From NCBI RefSeq assembly GCF_020523605.1, contig NZ_JAJAQI010000020.1:40843-104842 (forward strand): 64,000 bases of DNA. The letters run 5' to 3'. This DNA comes from Roseicella aerolata. Lineage in GTDB: Bacteria; Pseudomonadota; Alphaproteobacteria; Acetobacterales; Acetobacteraceae. Below, in pieces: positions 54,215 through 62,860 of the stretch; position 1 is the first letter of the stretch, and each line of letters begins with the position of its first letter. Position numbers and translations under genes: made by a program. The notes beneath the pieces were generated by a model. That model saw only the letters and a list, made by a program, of their open reading frames with translations, was not told the origin of the DNA and did no database searches.

Positions 54215-57040
54215 GTGAGCGATACGACAGACGGCGGCAGCGGCGGCATCCGCCCCGAGGACGCCGTGCCCGTGACCCTCGAGGAGGAGATGCGCCGCTC
54301 CTACCTCGATTACGCGATGAGCGTGATCGTCGCGCGCGCCCTGCCGGATGCGCGCGACGGCCTCAAGCCCGTGCATCGCCGCATCCTCTACGCCATGCAG
54401 GAGAGCGGCTACACCGCCGACAAGCCGCACCGCAAATCGGCCCGCGTGGTCGGCGACGTCATGGGTAAGTACCACCCGCATGGCGATGCCGCGATCTACG
54501 ACGCCATGGTCCGCATGGCGCAGTCCTTCTCGCTGCGCGTCCCGCTGATCGATGGCCAGGGCAATTTCGGCAGCATGGACGGCGATCCGCCGGCCCAGAT
54601 GCGCTACACCGAGGTCCGCCTGGCGCGCTCCGCCTCCGCCCTGCTGGAGGGCATCGAGGAGGACACGGTCGAGTTCCAGCCGAACTACGACGAGTCGGAG
54701 CAGGAGCCGCGCGTCCTGCCCGCCGCCTTCCCGAACCTGCTGGTCAACGGTGCACAGGGCATCGCCGTCGGCATGGCAACGAACATCCCGACGCACAATC
54801 CGGGCGAGGTCATCGACGCGACGCTGGCGCTGATCGCCGATCCCGATACCTCGCTCATCGACCTGATGAAGATCATCCCCGGTCCGGACTTCCCGACCGG
54901 CGCGCTGATCCTCGGCCGCTCCGGCATCCGTGCCGCCTTCGAAACCGGGCGCGGCTCCGTCCCGCTGCGCGCGAGGTGCGAGATCGAGGAGATGCGCGGC
55001 GGCCGGCAGGCCATCGTCGCGACCGAGATCCCCTTCCAGGTCAACAAGGCGAACCTGATCGAGAAGATCGCCGAGCTGGTCCGCGCCAAGGCGATCGAGG
55101 GCATCTCGGACCTCAGGGACGAGAGCGACCGCGAGGGCATGCGGATCGTCATCGAGCTGAAGCGCGACGCGACGGCGGAGGTGGTGCTGAACCAGCTCTA
55201 CCGGATGACGCAGCTGCAGACCTCCTTCCCCGTCAACTTCCTCGCGCTCGACAATGGCCGGCCGCGGCAGATGGGGCTGATCGACGCGCTGCGCGCCTTC
55301 ATCGCCTTCCGCGAGGATGTCATCCTGCGCCGGTCGCGCTTCCGCCTGGCCAAGGCGCGGGAGCGGGGGCACCTGCTGATCGGCCTCGCCATCGCGGTTG
55401 CCAATATCGACGAGGTCATCCGCCTGATCCGCGCCAGCCGCGACCCGGCCGAGGCGCGCGCCGCCCTGATGGCGCGGGACTGGCCCGCCGGCGATGTCGG
55501 CACCCTGCTGGCCCTGATCGAGGATGCCGGCAATGTCGTGACGCCCGAGAACACCGTTCGCCTGACCGAGGCGCAGGCCCGCGGCATCCTGGCGCTGACC
55601 CTGAACCGCCTCACGGGCCTTGAGCGCGAGAAGATCACCGCCGAGCTCGAGGAGATCGGTGGCAGGATCCGCGAGTTGCTGGAGATCCTCGGCAGCCATC
55701 CTCGCCGCATGGAGGTGATGACCGAGGAGCTGCGCGCCGTCCGCGCCCAGATCGCCTCCCCGCGCCTGACCCAGATCGTCGACGGCATCGCCGATGTGGA
55801 CGATGAGAGCCTGATCGAGCCGGGCACCATGGTGGTGACCCTGACGCGCGATGGTTACGTCAAGCGCACGGGCCTCGATACCTTCCGCGCGCAGAATCGC
55901 GGCGGCCGCGGCCGCAGCGCGGCGGCGACGCGGCAGGACGACGTGGTGATGCGCAGCTTCATCGCGCATACCCACCAGTGGGTGCTGTTCTTCACGAGCC
56001 GCGGCATCGCCTTCCGCGAGAAGGTCTGGCAACTGCCGGAGGGCGGCGCCCAGGGCAAGGGTCGCTCGCTCCGCCAGGTGCTGGCGCTGCAGGAGGGCGA
56101 GCAGGTGACCGCCGTGCTGCCCCTGCCGCAGGACGAGAGCCTGTGGGAGGGGCTGCACCTGGTCTTCGCCACGGCCTCCGGCAATGTCCGCCGCAACCGC
56201 CTCTCCGACTTCCGCAATGTCCGCTCCGCCGGGCTGATCGCGATGAAGCTGGAGGAGGGCGATTCGCTGATCGGCGTGCAGACCTGCCGGGAGGGGGATG
56301 ACGTGCTGCTCGCCACCCGTCGCGGCCGCGCCATCCGCTTCCAGGCGAGCGAGGACGTGCTTCGCGTCTTCGCCGGCCGCGACAGCAGCGGCGTGCGCGG
56401 CATCCGCCTGGGCAAGGAGGACGAGGTCATCGCGCTCTCCGTGCTGCGCCATGTCGAGGCGACGCCGGCCGAGCGCGAGGCGGCCATCCGCAATGCCGCC
56501 CAGCGCCGCCGCAACGGCAACGGGAACGGCGCCGAGGAGGCCGAGGCCGTGCCGGTGGCCGCCGAGGACGGCGAGGAGGGCGCCGGGGAGGAAATCACCC
56601 TCTCGCCCGAGCGGGCCCGGGAGTTGGAGGAGCAGGAGGAGATCATTCTCGCCATCACCGATGGCGGCTTTGGCAAGCGCAGCCTGGCCTATGACTACCG
56701 GATCACCGGCCGGGGCGGGCAGGGGCTTGAGGCCATGCTGTTCAGCCGCCGCACCGGCCGGGAGGTGGTCGCCACCTTCCCGGTCCGGCCGGGCGACGAT
56801 GTGATGCTGGTGACGGATACCGGGCGGCTGATCCGCCTGCCGGCCGACCAGGTGCGCTTGACGCGCCGCCGCAGCCTGGGCGTGATGCTCCTCCGACTGA
56901 ACGAGGGGGAACGCGTGACCAGTTGCTTCCCGGTCGTGGACGACCAGGGCGAGGCCGGGCCAGACTCCGGCGCGGCGCAGACCGGCGCCCTGGCGGCCAC
57001 CGAGCCGCCGGCCGAGGCCGGATCCGCTTCCGATGCCTGA
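54215..57040 (+). CDS. gyrA: DNA gyrase subunit A
   Basis: A 941-aa type II topoisomerase subunit that cuts and rejoins DNA; with GyrB it introduces negative supercoils. The breakage-reunion domain holds the quinolone-determining segment [15 protein letters not shown]: the position of E. coli Ser83 is Ala92 and that of Asp87 is Asp96. The catalytic Tyr is in [11 protein letters not shown]. The C-terminal beta-pinwheel carries a GyrA-box variant QNRGGRGRS. An acidic insert of about 60 residues ([17 protein letters not shown] ... [10 protein letters not shown]) interrupts the C-terminal domain near residue 760. Start codon GTG, RBS GGAAAGTAGGA. Its end overlaps coaD. Confidence 0.98.
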   Translation: MSDTTDGGSGGIRPEDAVPVTLEEEMRRSYLDYAMSVIVARALPDARDGLKPVHRRILYAMQESGYTADKPHRKSARVVGDVMGKYHPHGDAAIYDAMVRMAQSFSLRVPLIDGQGNFGSMDGDPPAQMRYTEVRLARSASALLEGIEEDTVEFQPNYDESEQEPRVLPAAFPNLLVNGAQGIAVGMATNIPTHNPGEVIDATLALIADPDTSLIDLMKIIPGPDFPTGALILGRSGIRAAFETGRGSVPLRARCEIEEMRGGRQAIVATEIPFQVNKANLIEKIAELVRAKAIEGISDLRDESDREGMRIVIELKRDATAEVVLNQLYRMTQLQTSFPVNFLALDNGRPRQMGLIDALRAFIAFREDVILRRSRFRLAKARERGHLLIGLAIAVANIDEVIRLIRASRDPAEARAALMARDWPAGDVGTLLALIEDAGNVVTPENTVRLTEAQARGILALTLNRLTGLEREKITAELEEIGGRIRELLEILGSHPRRMEVMTEELRAVRAQIASPRLTQIVDGIADVDDESLIEPGTMVVTLTRDGYVKRTGLDTFRAQNRGGRGRSAAATRQDDVVMRSFIAHTHQWVLFFTSRGIAFREKVWQLPEGGAQGKGRSLRQVLALQEGEQVTAVLPLPQDESLWEGLHLVFATASGNVRRNRLSDFRNVRSAGLIAMKLEEGDSLIGVQTCREGDDVLLATRRGRAIRFQASEDVLRVFAGRDSSGVRGIRLGKEDEVIALSVLRHVEATPAEREAAIRNAAQRRRNGNGNGAEEAEAVPVAAEDGEEGAGEEITLSPERARELEEQEEIILAITDGGFGKRSLAYDYRITGRGGQGLEAMLFSRRTGREVVATFPVRPGDDVMLVTDTGRLIRLPADQVRLTRRRSLGVMLLRLNEGERVTSCFPVVDDQGEAGPDSGAAQTGALAATEPPAEAGSASDA

Positions 57041-57545
57041 GCGGATTGGCCTCTACCCCGGCACCTTCGACCCGGTGACCAACGGCCATCTGGACGTGAT
57101 CGGCCGGGCGGCCCGCATCCTCGACCGGCTGGTGATCGGCGTCGCCATCAATACCGGCAAGGGACCGCTCTTTCCGCTGGAGGAACGGGCGGAGCTGGTC
57201 CGGGCGGAGACCGATGCCATCGCCGCGCGCACCGGCTGCGTGATTGAGGTGCGGCCCTTCAAGGGGCTGCTGGTCGGCTTCGCGCAGGAGGTCGGCGCCA
57301 GCATGATCATCCGCGGCCTGCGGGCCGTGACCGATTTCGACTACGAGTTCCAGATGGCCGGCATGAACCGTCGCCTGGACCAGCAGATCGAGACGGTCTT
57401 CTTGATGGCGAGCGAGACGAACCAGTTCATCTCCTCGCGTTTCGTGAAGGAGATCGCGCGGCTCGGCGGCGATGTCTCCTCCTTCGTGCCGAAGCTGACG
57501 CTGGAGCGGACGCTCGCCCGCGTCCGGAACCCGGTGCAGGACTGA
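57033..57545 (+). CDS. coaD: Phosphopantetheine adenylyltransferase
   Basis: A 170-aa enzyme for the penultimate step of coenzyme A synthesis, joining AMP to 4'-phosphopantetheine. The nucleotidyltransferase motif [22 protein letters not shown] is at the start; [23 protein letters not shown] and [29 protein letters not shown] complete the active site with the usual Arg and Ser residues. Its ATG lies eight bases before the end of gyrA, so it is translated from the same message. A peptidyl-prolyl isomerase gene follows after 31 bases. gyrA-coaD-cyclophilin is a familiar alphaproteobacterial order. Confidence 0.98.
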   Translation: MPERIGLYPGTFDPVTNGHLDVIGRAARILDRLVIGVAINTGKGPLFPLEERAELVRAETDAIAARTGCVIEVRPFKGLLVGFAQEVGASMIIRGLRAVTDFDYEFQMAGMNRRLDQQIETVFLMASETNQFISSRFVKEIARLGGDVSSFVPKLTLERTLARVRNPVQD

Positions 57546-57576
57546 GCCGGACCGCCTTCAAGACGGAAAGATACCC

Positions 57577-58122
57577 ATGCTGCGACGACATCTCGCGGGC
57601 CTCGCCCTGCTCGGCGCCCCCGCCCTGATCCGCCCCGCCCGCGCGCAGGCTGCGGAGCGGCTGGTGCTGGAGCTGAAGGACGGCCCGGTCACCATCCAGT
57701 TGCTGCCGGACGTGGCGCCGCGCCATGTCGAGCGGATCAAGACGCTGGTCGGCCGCGGCTTCTATGATGGCACGCCCTTCCACCGGGTGATCGAGGGTTT
57801 CATGGCCCAGGGCGGCGACCCGACCGGCACGGGCACCGGCGGGGCGCGCGACCTGCCCGATCTGCCGGCCGAGTTCACCAACAAGTACCGCTTCCTCCGC
57901 GGCGTCTGCGGCATGGCGCGCAGCCAGAACCCGAACAGTGCGAGCAGCCAGTTCTTCATCATGTTCGCGCCGGCGCCGAGCCTGGATGGCCAGTACACCA
58001 TCTGGGGTCGCGTGGTTGCCGGCATGGAGGCGGTGGACAAGATCAAGCGTGGCGACCCGACCCGCAACGGCGTGGTGCAGAACCCGGACAAGCTGCTCCG
58101 GGCTCGCATCACCAGCGCCTGA
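57577..58122 (+). CDS. Cyclophilin-type peptidyl-prolyl isomerase, exported
   Basis: A 181-aa prolyl cis-trans isomerase. MLRRHLAGLALLGAPALIRPARAQA is a signal peptide, so it should act in the periplasm. Cyclophilin core: FYDGTPFHRVIEGFMAQGGDPTGTGTGG with the catalytic Arg in FHRV, ARSQNPNSASSQFFIM, and APSLDGQYTIWGRVVAGMEAVDKIK. A Trp in YTIWGRV takes the cyclosporin-site region. The following gene is a paralogue without signal peptide; one 105-bp block in the 3' part is identical between them except for one base. Confidence 0.95.
   Translation: MLRRHLAGLALLGAPALIRPARAQAAERLVLELKDGPVTIQLLPDVAPRHVERIKTLVGRGFYDGTPFHRVIEGFMAQGGDPTGTGTGGARDLPDLPAEFTNKYRFLRGVCGMARSQNPNSASSQFFIMFAPAPSLDGQYTIWGRVVAGMEAVDKIKRGDPTRNGVVQNPDKLLRARITSA
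57945..58049 (+). repeat. 105-bp block nearly identical to 58563-58667 in the neighbouring paralogue
   Basis: Bases 57945-58049 match 58563-58667 at 104 of 105 positions (T at 58017 versus C at 58635). The match covers the codons for SQFFIM through DKIK. Flanking coding sequence diverges more, including at silent positions, which suggests recent gene conversion between the two cyclophilin genes. Confidence 0.85.
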
Positions 58123-58149
58123 CCCTGATTTCAACAAGGATCCATCCCG

Positions 58150-58755
58150 ATGAGCGACGAAGCCGGCACCCCGCAGGAGATTCCGGGCGAGCCCCCGATC
58201 GAGGTCCCCGCCACGGCCGCCCCCGAGGCCAAGCCAACCGAGCCGGACCCCAAGCTCGAGAACACGCTGATCCTTGAGCTGAAGGACGGCGCCGTGACGA
58301 TCGAGCTGCTACCCGAGCTCGCGCCGCAGCATGTCGAGCGCATCAAGACGCTGGCCCGCGCCGGCTTCTACGACAACACGCCCTTCCACCGGGTGATCGA
58401 GGGCTTCATGGCCCAGGGCGGCGACCCGACCGGCACCGGCACGGGCGGCGCGCGGGAGCAGGGCTATGCCGACCTGCCCGCCGAATTCGCCCCGCCCAAC
58501 AAGGCGCGCTTCGTGCGCGGCACCTGCGGCATGGCGCGGACCATGAATCCGAACAGCGCGAACAGCCAGTTCTTCATCATGTTCGCGCCGGCGCCGAGCC
58601 TGGATGGCCAGTACACCATCTGGGGTCGCGTGGTCGCCGGCATGGAGGCGGTGGACAAGATCAAGCGCGGCACCGGCGGCAACGGCATCGTCCAGGGCCC
58701 CGACCGGCTGATCAAGGCACGCATCGCCGCCGACGACGCCACCGCGGCGGCCTGA
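58150..58755 (+). CDS. Cyclophilin-type peptidyl-prolyl isomerase, cytosolic paralogue
   Basis: A 201-aa isomerase, paralogue of the upstream gene, without signal peptide. The first ~40 residues are Pro/Glu-rich (MSDEAGTPQEIPGEPPIEVP) and probably flexible; the cyclophilin domain starts at LILELKDGAVTIELLPELAPQHVERIK. It keeps FYDNTPFHRVIEGFMAQGGD, GTCGMARTMNPNSANSQFFIM and YTIWGRVVAGMEAVDKIKRGTG. GATCCATC at 58139 stands where a ribosome site should be, a weak match. It lies 27 bases after its paralogue; together they would serve cytosol and periplasm from one transcript. Confidence 0.95.
   Translation: MSDEAGTPQEIPGEPPIEVPATAAPEAKPTEPDPKLENTLILELKDGAVTIELLPELAPQHVERIKTLARAGFYDNTPFHRVIEGFMAQGGDPTGTGTGGAREQGYADLPAEFAPPNKARFVRGTCGMARTMNPNSANSQFFIMFAPAPSLDGQYTIWGRVVAGMEAVDKIKRGTGGNGIVQGPDRLIKARIAADDATAAA
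58563..58667 (+). repeat. 105-bp block nearly identical to 57945-58049
   Basis: Partner copy of the block in the first cyclophilin gene, 104 of 105 bases alike, read in the same direction 618 bp away. Such a direct repeat could recombine and delete the intervening DNA, fusing the two genes. Confidence 0.85.
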
Positions 58756-58840
58756 CCGCCATGCGCGTGGCGGAGCCGGTCCACGCCATTGGGCCGCTGG
58801 CGGCAGTGCCGCCGGTCCGGCCGGCGATCGGCTCCGGCAG

Positions 58841-58869
58841 TTGACATTATCGCCGCCGCGCGCTTTTCC
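58841..58869 (+). promoter_or_regulatory. Promoter of tRNA-Lys
   Basis: Consensus -35 box TTGACA (58841-58846), 17-nt spacer, and TTTTCC (58864-58869) as -10, with the tRNA starting 21 bases later. The -35 match is perfect and spacing optimal, so this is a good call despite the GC-shifted -10. Confidence 0.65.
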
Positions 58870-58890
58870 CCGCGCGCGGCGGTGCCGTGT

Positions 58891-58966
58891 GAGCCGGTAG
58901 CTCAGTTGGTAGAGCACGGGACTTTTAATCTCGTGGCCGTGGGTTCGAGTCCCACCCGGCTCACCA
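58891..58966 (+). tRNA. tRNA-Lys (anticodon TTT)
   Basis: Complete cloverleaf with encoded CCA. The acceptor stem GAGCCGG pairs with CCGGCTC (58956-58962), discriminator A, CCA 58964-58966. D-arm GCTCAGTTGGTAGAGC. The anticodon loop CTTTTAA (58922-58928) has anticodon TTT at 58924-58926. T-arm GTGGGTTCGAGTCCCAC. It marks the left edge of an accessory region; tRNA 3' ends are common integration sites, but no second copy of this 3' end is visible in the window. Confidence 0.97.
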
Positions 58967-59038
58967 CACCTAACCGCCTGATCTTCTTGAATTTTTCAGC
59001 GAATCGCTGCTGCCATGCGGCCAACCCCGCTTTCGGCT

Positions 59039-59060
59039 GACCGGACATTGACCGGACATT
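59039..59060 (+). repeat. Two tandem copies of an 11-bp unit
   Basis: GACCGGACATT is repeated directly at 59039-59049 and 59050-59060, in the gene-free 275 bases between tRNA-Lys and the first accessory ORF. It could be a protein-binding or site-specific recombination arm site, or a trace of a truncated element. Nothing else in that gap looks coding. Confidence 0.6.
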
Positions 59061-59241
59061 CGGGCGAAACGCCCTCGATCGGGTTCCTGCTCCCTGTTCT
59101 TTCTTTCGGCCTGTGGCTCGGCCACGACCCAGCTGGCCCATGGCCGATGCCTGTCCTGCCGCGAGTGGCTACCATGTGTCTGACGGGGCTCTGGCCCATC
59201 CATCGCGGTAGCCGGCCCAGGACGGCAGCTCGGGGACCGGA

Positions 59242-59532
59242 ATGGCAAACGAAGGCGAGGGAAAGCGGCGAGGCGGGCAACCGGGCAACAGGAACGCCCT
59301 CCGCCATGGCAAGCGGAGTGCGCTCACCACCAAGCGGAGGAAGCTCACGGCTGCGACGCTGAAGGTCTGCGTGGCTGTGCTGCTCGCCAACGGTGGCCTG
59401 GCCGGTAGCGACGTGCGGCACCGGCCTCGAAAACTCCGGCCGGATCAGCTCCGGCTCCTGGAAGCCCACGATCCAGAGGGCGCTGCGCTTGCAATGGCGG
59501 TGGGGCTGGACCGCCTACCGCCGCGTTCCTAG
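59242..59532 (+). CDS. Small basic accessory protein with GGQPGNRNALRHG motif
   Basis: A 96-aa basic protein starting MANEGEGKRRGGQPGNRNALRHGKRS. The GxPxGNRNAxxHG motif recurs in small proteins of phages, integrated elements and transposon neighbourhoods, where it opens HTH-like or terminase-small-subunit-like proteins, but on its own it does not set a function. The following helix TAATLKVCVAVLLANGGL is modestly hydrophobic. GGACCGGA precedes the ATG. It is divergent from nothing and convergent with the restriction-modification gene. Codon use looks less GC-extreme than the core genes, in line with a mobile region. Confidence 0.55.
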   Translation: MANEGEGKRRGGQPGNRNALRHGKRSALTTKRRKLTAATLKVCVAVLLANGGLAGSDVRHRPRKLRPDQLRLLEAHDPEGAALAMAVGLDRLPPRS

Positions 59533-59687
59533 GGGCGGTGGCTCCGACTGCCCCAGGCAGCCCCGACTTCGCGTCAAACGAGAGGGGGGGGGCCGTCGAA
59601 GATCAGTCCCGCCGGAACCCTACCCATCCCGGCCCCTCCCTTTGTGCGAAGGGACCCCCGCGCGTCCATGCATCCTATTTTGGACGG

Positions 59688-62600
59688 TCAGTCCTCGTCT
59701 TCGTCATCTGCCCGGTCCCCGTGAATGATCGCGGAACCAGCGCGCGCAAGATTGAGGGTGAGGAGCCTGGCGATTGCATCGCCCTGGGTCAGGTCAGCCG
59801 GCCAGCCATATGCGGCGGCCACGGCCGCATCCAGGTCGGCATGGAGCAGGTCGAGCCACGCCCCATCGGGCGTGCCCCGGGCATTGTAGAGGTTGGTTAG
59901 CGTCCGAGCCTTCAGGGCCACTGCTGCCTTGACGTTGCGCGGCATCCGCCGTGGTGGGAGCCCTGGGATCGTCTCGGCCACTTCTTCCACCCATTCGGGC
60001 GGGTTCAGCCAGCGGTCGCGGGCTTCTACGAGCGCCCGTGCTGCCTGGGCGATCGCTGCGGCATGGGGATGGTGGGATTGGCTACTGGCGGGCTGGTCGA
60101 GGGTCAGACCTTCAGGGAAGGGGAAGGTCTCAAAACAGGTTTGGTTGTTGTAGGTGGGATCGTTCCCGACTCCGTGCCGGGAGGCCAGCGCCAGTGCCCA
60201 CGCCTCATGGAAGCGGGAGTGCAGAATGCCGAAGGTGCAATCGTCGTCGCGGGCGACCGCATAGACACGGCTATCGGGCAGCGTGGTGGCGGGGCACCAG
60301 ACGAAGAGCCTGTGCTTTGCAACGCGCGGGGTTGCGATGAAGCGGGAGAGGGGAGCCACAGCAGCTCTCAGTTCCCCGCCGCTGCGGCCAAGGCGCCACC
60401 AACGTTCGCGCCGCTGCGCATCCCTGTTGCGGTCACGCGCCGGCTTCACGTTGACGATGACATGCGCGAATGGGCGCAGGTAGAAGGACGCCTGCCGCTC
60501 AGGCATATCGGCGAAGTCGATGATCCAGCGGTCGGATGGCCGGCGGGTAATGTCCTGCCCATTGATCCACGGACGAAGGACGTCGGTATTCGGCCGACCA
60601 TTTGGATTGGGCGGCTCCGCCAGCCAGGTCCGGGCGGTCTCACCCGGCACATCGAAGGCTCCCACCTTCACCGGACCCTGTAGGCAGAGCCCCCGGTTCG
60701 CAGCCAGGCGCCGGGCCTGTGTTAGGTCACTGCCTCCGGCAGTCAGATCGGCCCGAACCTCCGCCACCGGCACCCCGTCCAGATGCGGAACGTCATCCGA
60801 GTCGGTCCGGCCGAAGCAGACCAGTGCGACGCGCACGGCAGCACCTTCAATCGTCCAGGGTTCATCGTCCCAGGCATCGAAGATGCGCCCGGTTGTCCGG
60901 ATGGCCTCCAGCACTTGGCGGCTGGCGCCGTTGCGGATGGACTGGGTCGCCACCAACCCAACCCTTTCCGCCGTTCCTGCTGTCAGCGCCTCGCGCGCCT
61001 TCTCGAACCAAAAGCAGACCAGGTCGGCGGCACCTGGAACGCGCCCGGCGAACGCAGTCCGGAGGCGGGATGTGTAGTCGTCACCCAATCCCGCCCGCAT
61101 TACCTTGTCACCGAGAAACGGGGGATTTCCCACGATGGCGTTGGCCGCCGGCCAAGCTGCCGGAACCGGGGCGCCATTGGCATCAGTCGCCAGCACGGCA
61201 TCGCGGCACTCGACCGTGTCCAGGTTGCGCAGCACTGGATCGTGCGGAACGGGGTAGCCGTTCCGGCGTGCCCACTGAATATGGCCGATCCAGACCGAGA
61301 CCCGCGCCAGCTCCGCCGCGTAGGGGTTCAGTTCGATGCCGAGAACCGCTTCAGGCCCAACCTCGCACATGCGTCCTGGCAGGCCGAGTGCCGCCGCCTC
61401 CGCGATTGCGTCGCCCTCCAGGTCCTTCAGGGTCAGCAGCGCCACATACAGGAAGTTGCCGCTGCCGCAGGCCGGATCGAGCACCCGATATTGTCTTAGG
61501 CGCCTCAGGTAGGCGCCCAGGATCGCTTCTGCCTCCTCCAGCAGAGCGATGTCGCGGCGGCGTCGCCGTTCGGCTTCTCGCGCCAACGACTTGCGCTTCG
61601 CCACGCTTTCGGCGGTAACCACTGCGCCGGACAACGCCTTAAGGTCTTCGGCTGCTCCCGCGCCGGCTTCAGCACGCAGAGCAGCGCGCTCCGTCAGGAG
61701 CGCCTGGATACGATCCCGCGCCTTGGCCCATTCGGCTTGCAGCGGGCGTCGGACCACCGGCCCGACGATGCGCTCAATGGTATTGCGGTCGGTGTAATGG
61801 GCGCCAAGCTGGCCCCGCTTGCTGGGATCCAGGCCCCGCTCAAACAGGGTGCCCATGATCGACGGGTCAATGTCCGACCACTCCAGGGCGGAAAGCCGGT
61901 CGAGAAGGCTCATATCGGCTGCCACGAGTGGCAGAGCCATCGCGTCCTCGAAAAGGCCGCCGTTGAACCAGGGAACCGCCGTGAAGCCGATCTCGCTGCC
62001 GCGCTCCGCCATGGCGGCGAAGAGGGTTCCTGCATACTCGGCAAAGCGGCCGGGATTGCGCCGGCCGGCGTTCAGCATCCCTTCCAGCAGTTGGCGTGGC
62101 AGCAGCTTCACATCCGCAGCGAAGAAGCAGAAGGCCAGCCGACAAACGAAGTGCGCGACTGCCTGGGGGTCGTGGCCCCGGAATCGGAGCCGCTGTGCCA
62201 GTTCACCGAGTTCGCCGGCGGCTTCCTCTGTGAGGGCGGCTCTGGTCTTGCGAGGGCGCCAAGCCTCCGGCGGCGCTGTCCACATCTGCCGCAGCAGATC
62301 GACACGCGCCGGGTCATACAGGTCCTGGAGGCCGAAGGTGTCCTCGCGGGTGACCTCATTCGTCCAAGCGGTGCGGACGACAATCCGCCGCATGTCGCAG
62401 GCCACCAGCAGGGGCGGATTGCCGAGATTGCCGGCGTAACGCAGCAGCTGGAGATGAGCGGCGCCTAGGTCGGCACCGGGCCGCTTGTATTCCCAGGCGA
62501 AGCAGTCGCGCTTCCAGACATCGGCGAAGCCATGGCGGCCATTGGCCTCAGCCGCGATCTTCTCGAAGGCGTAGTTGATGCCCCGGTTGTCCTCCTGGGG

Positions 62601-62708
62601 CTTCGGCACGCCCAGTAACTCGCAGAGGTCGTTGAAGTGGGGCTTGGCGCCGGCAGCCTCCGTGAGGGTCGCCGTTCCCCAGCGTTCGATGAAGCGGTCC
62701 GGTGTCAT
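59688..62708 (-). CDS. MmeI-like single-chain (type IIL) restriction-modification enzyme
   Basis: A 1006-aa protein that looks like nuclease, adenine methylase and specificity domain in one chain. N-terminal PD-(D/E)xK site: D63-x9-E73-x-K75 in FADVWKRDCFAWEYKRPG, the same spacing as published for MmeI. A helical linker carries LGAHYT (301-306). Methylase motif I VLDPACGSGNFL is at 409-420 and motif IV NPPF at 528-531, the gamma-class adenine arrangement. The last ~350 residues (ARTWLAEPPNPNGRPNTDVLRPWINGQDIT...) fit the target-recognition domain. Ends DRADDEDED. Its start codon lies within a perfect 26-bp palindrome and no Shine-Dalgarno is seen. A DISARM methylase (DrmMI) was considered, but the intact nuclease site and absence of drm genes argue against it. 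Confidence 0.85.
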   Translation of the reverse strand: MTPDRFIERWGTATLTEAAGAKPHFNDLCELLGVPKPQEDNRGINYAFEKIAAEANGRHGFADVWKRDCFAWEYKRPGADLGAAHLQLLRYAGNLGNPPLLVACDMRRIVVRTAWTNEVTREDTFGLQDLYDPARVDLLRQMWTAPPEAWRPRKTRAALTEEAAGELGELAQRLRFRGHDPQAVAHFVCRLAFCFFAADVKLLPRQLLEGMLNAGRRNPGRFAEYAGTLFAAMAERGSEIGFTAVPWFNGGLFEDAMALPLVAADMSLLDRLSALEWSDIDPSIMGTLFERGLDPSKRGQLGAHYTDRNTIERIVGPVVRRPLQAEWAKARDRIQALLTERAALRAEAGAGAAEDLKALSGAVVTAESVAKRKSLAREAERRRRRDIALLEEAEAILGAYLRRLRQYRVLDPACGSGNFLYVALLTLKDLEGDAIAEAAALGLPGRMCEVGPEAVLGIELNPYAAELARVSVWIGHIQWARRNGYPVPHDPVLRNLDTVECRDAVLATDANGAPVPAAWPAANAIVGNPPFLGDKVMRAGLGDDYTSRLRTAFAGRVPGAADLVCFWFEKAREALTAGTAERVGLVATQSIRNGASRQVLEAIRTTGRIFDAWDDEPWTIEGAAVRVALVCFGRTDSDDVPHLDGVPVAEVRADLTAGGSDLTQARRLAANRGLCLQGPVKVGAFDVPGETARTWLAEPPNPNGRPNTDVLRPWINGQDITRRPSDRWIIDFADMPERQASFYLRPFAHVIVNVKPARDRNRDAQRRERWWRLGRSGGELRAAVAPLSRFIATPRVAKHRLFVWCPATTLPDSRVYAVARDDDCTFGILHSRFHEAWALALASRHGVGNDPTYNNQTCFETFPFPEGLTLDQPASSQSHHPHAAAIAQAARALVEARDRWLNPPEWVEEVAETIPGLPPRRMPRNVKAAVALKARTLTNLYNARGTPDGAWLDLLHADLDAAVAAAYGWPADLTQGDAIARLLTLNLARAGSAIIHGDRADDEDED

Positions 62709-62720
62709 GACACCGGACCG
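62695..62720. promoter_or_regulatory. Perfect 26-bp palindrome spanning the start codon of the restriction-modification gene
   Basis: The sequence from CGGTCC (62695) to GGACCG (62720), centred on TCATGA, equals its own reverse complement over all 26 bases. The gene's ATG (62708-62706 on the minus strand) sits in the centre. It could be an operator for a dimeric repressor, or in RNA a hairpin hiding the start codon. Both would limit expression of a toxic nuclease. Confidence 0.85.
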
Positions 62721-62788
62721 TTACCGAGTCAGCAGAAGCGGGCAATACCTAAAACGAGAACAAGATTACGGACAATCTACCGGATAGT

Positions 62789-62860
62789 TTATACCATCCT
62801 CCTTGGGGCATGGCAGTTCGGGCAAACTACCAAGACTGCCATGGTGTCTTGCTCGATCAC
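62789..62860 (-). CDS. Possible 23-aa Cys-motif mini-protein
   Basis: GTG at 62860 overlaps the stop of the 120-aa gene (GTGA) and opens a 23-codon frame ending at TAA 62789-62791. The product, MIEQDTMAVLVVCPNCHAPR plus RMV, has CPNCH, a CxxC(H) metal-binding-like knuckle. Reality rests on the GTGA coupling seen twice in this array and on the Cys motif; the length is very short. A 7-bp hairpin covers its last codons (62783-62800). No family known. Confidence 0.3.
   Translation of the reverse strand: MIEQDTMAVLVVCPNCHAPRRMV

Noticed and set aside
59538..59900. Plus-strand ORF overlapping the 3' end of the restriction-modification gene
   Set aside because: Most of it mirrors the methylase C-terminus, and the rest has no motif or ribosome-binding site.
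59688..62708. Assignment of the large methylase to a DISARM or BREX system
   Set aside because: No drmA/B/C or brx/pgl partner genes in the window and the N-terminal nuclease residues are intact, fitting MmeI-type enzymes better.
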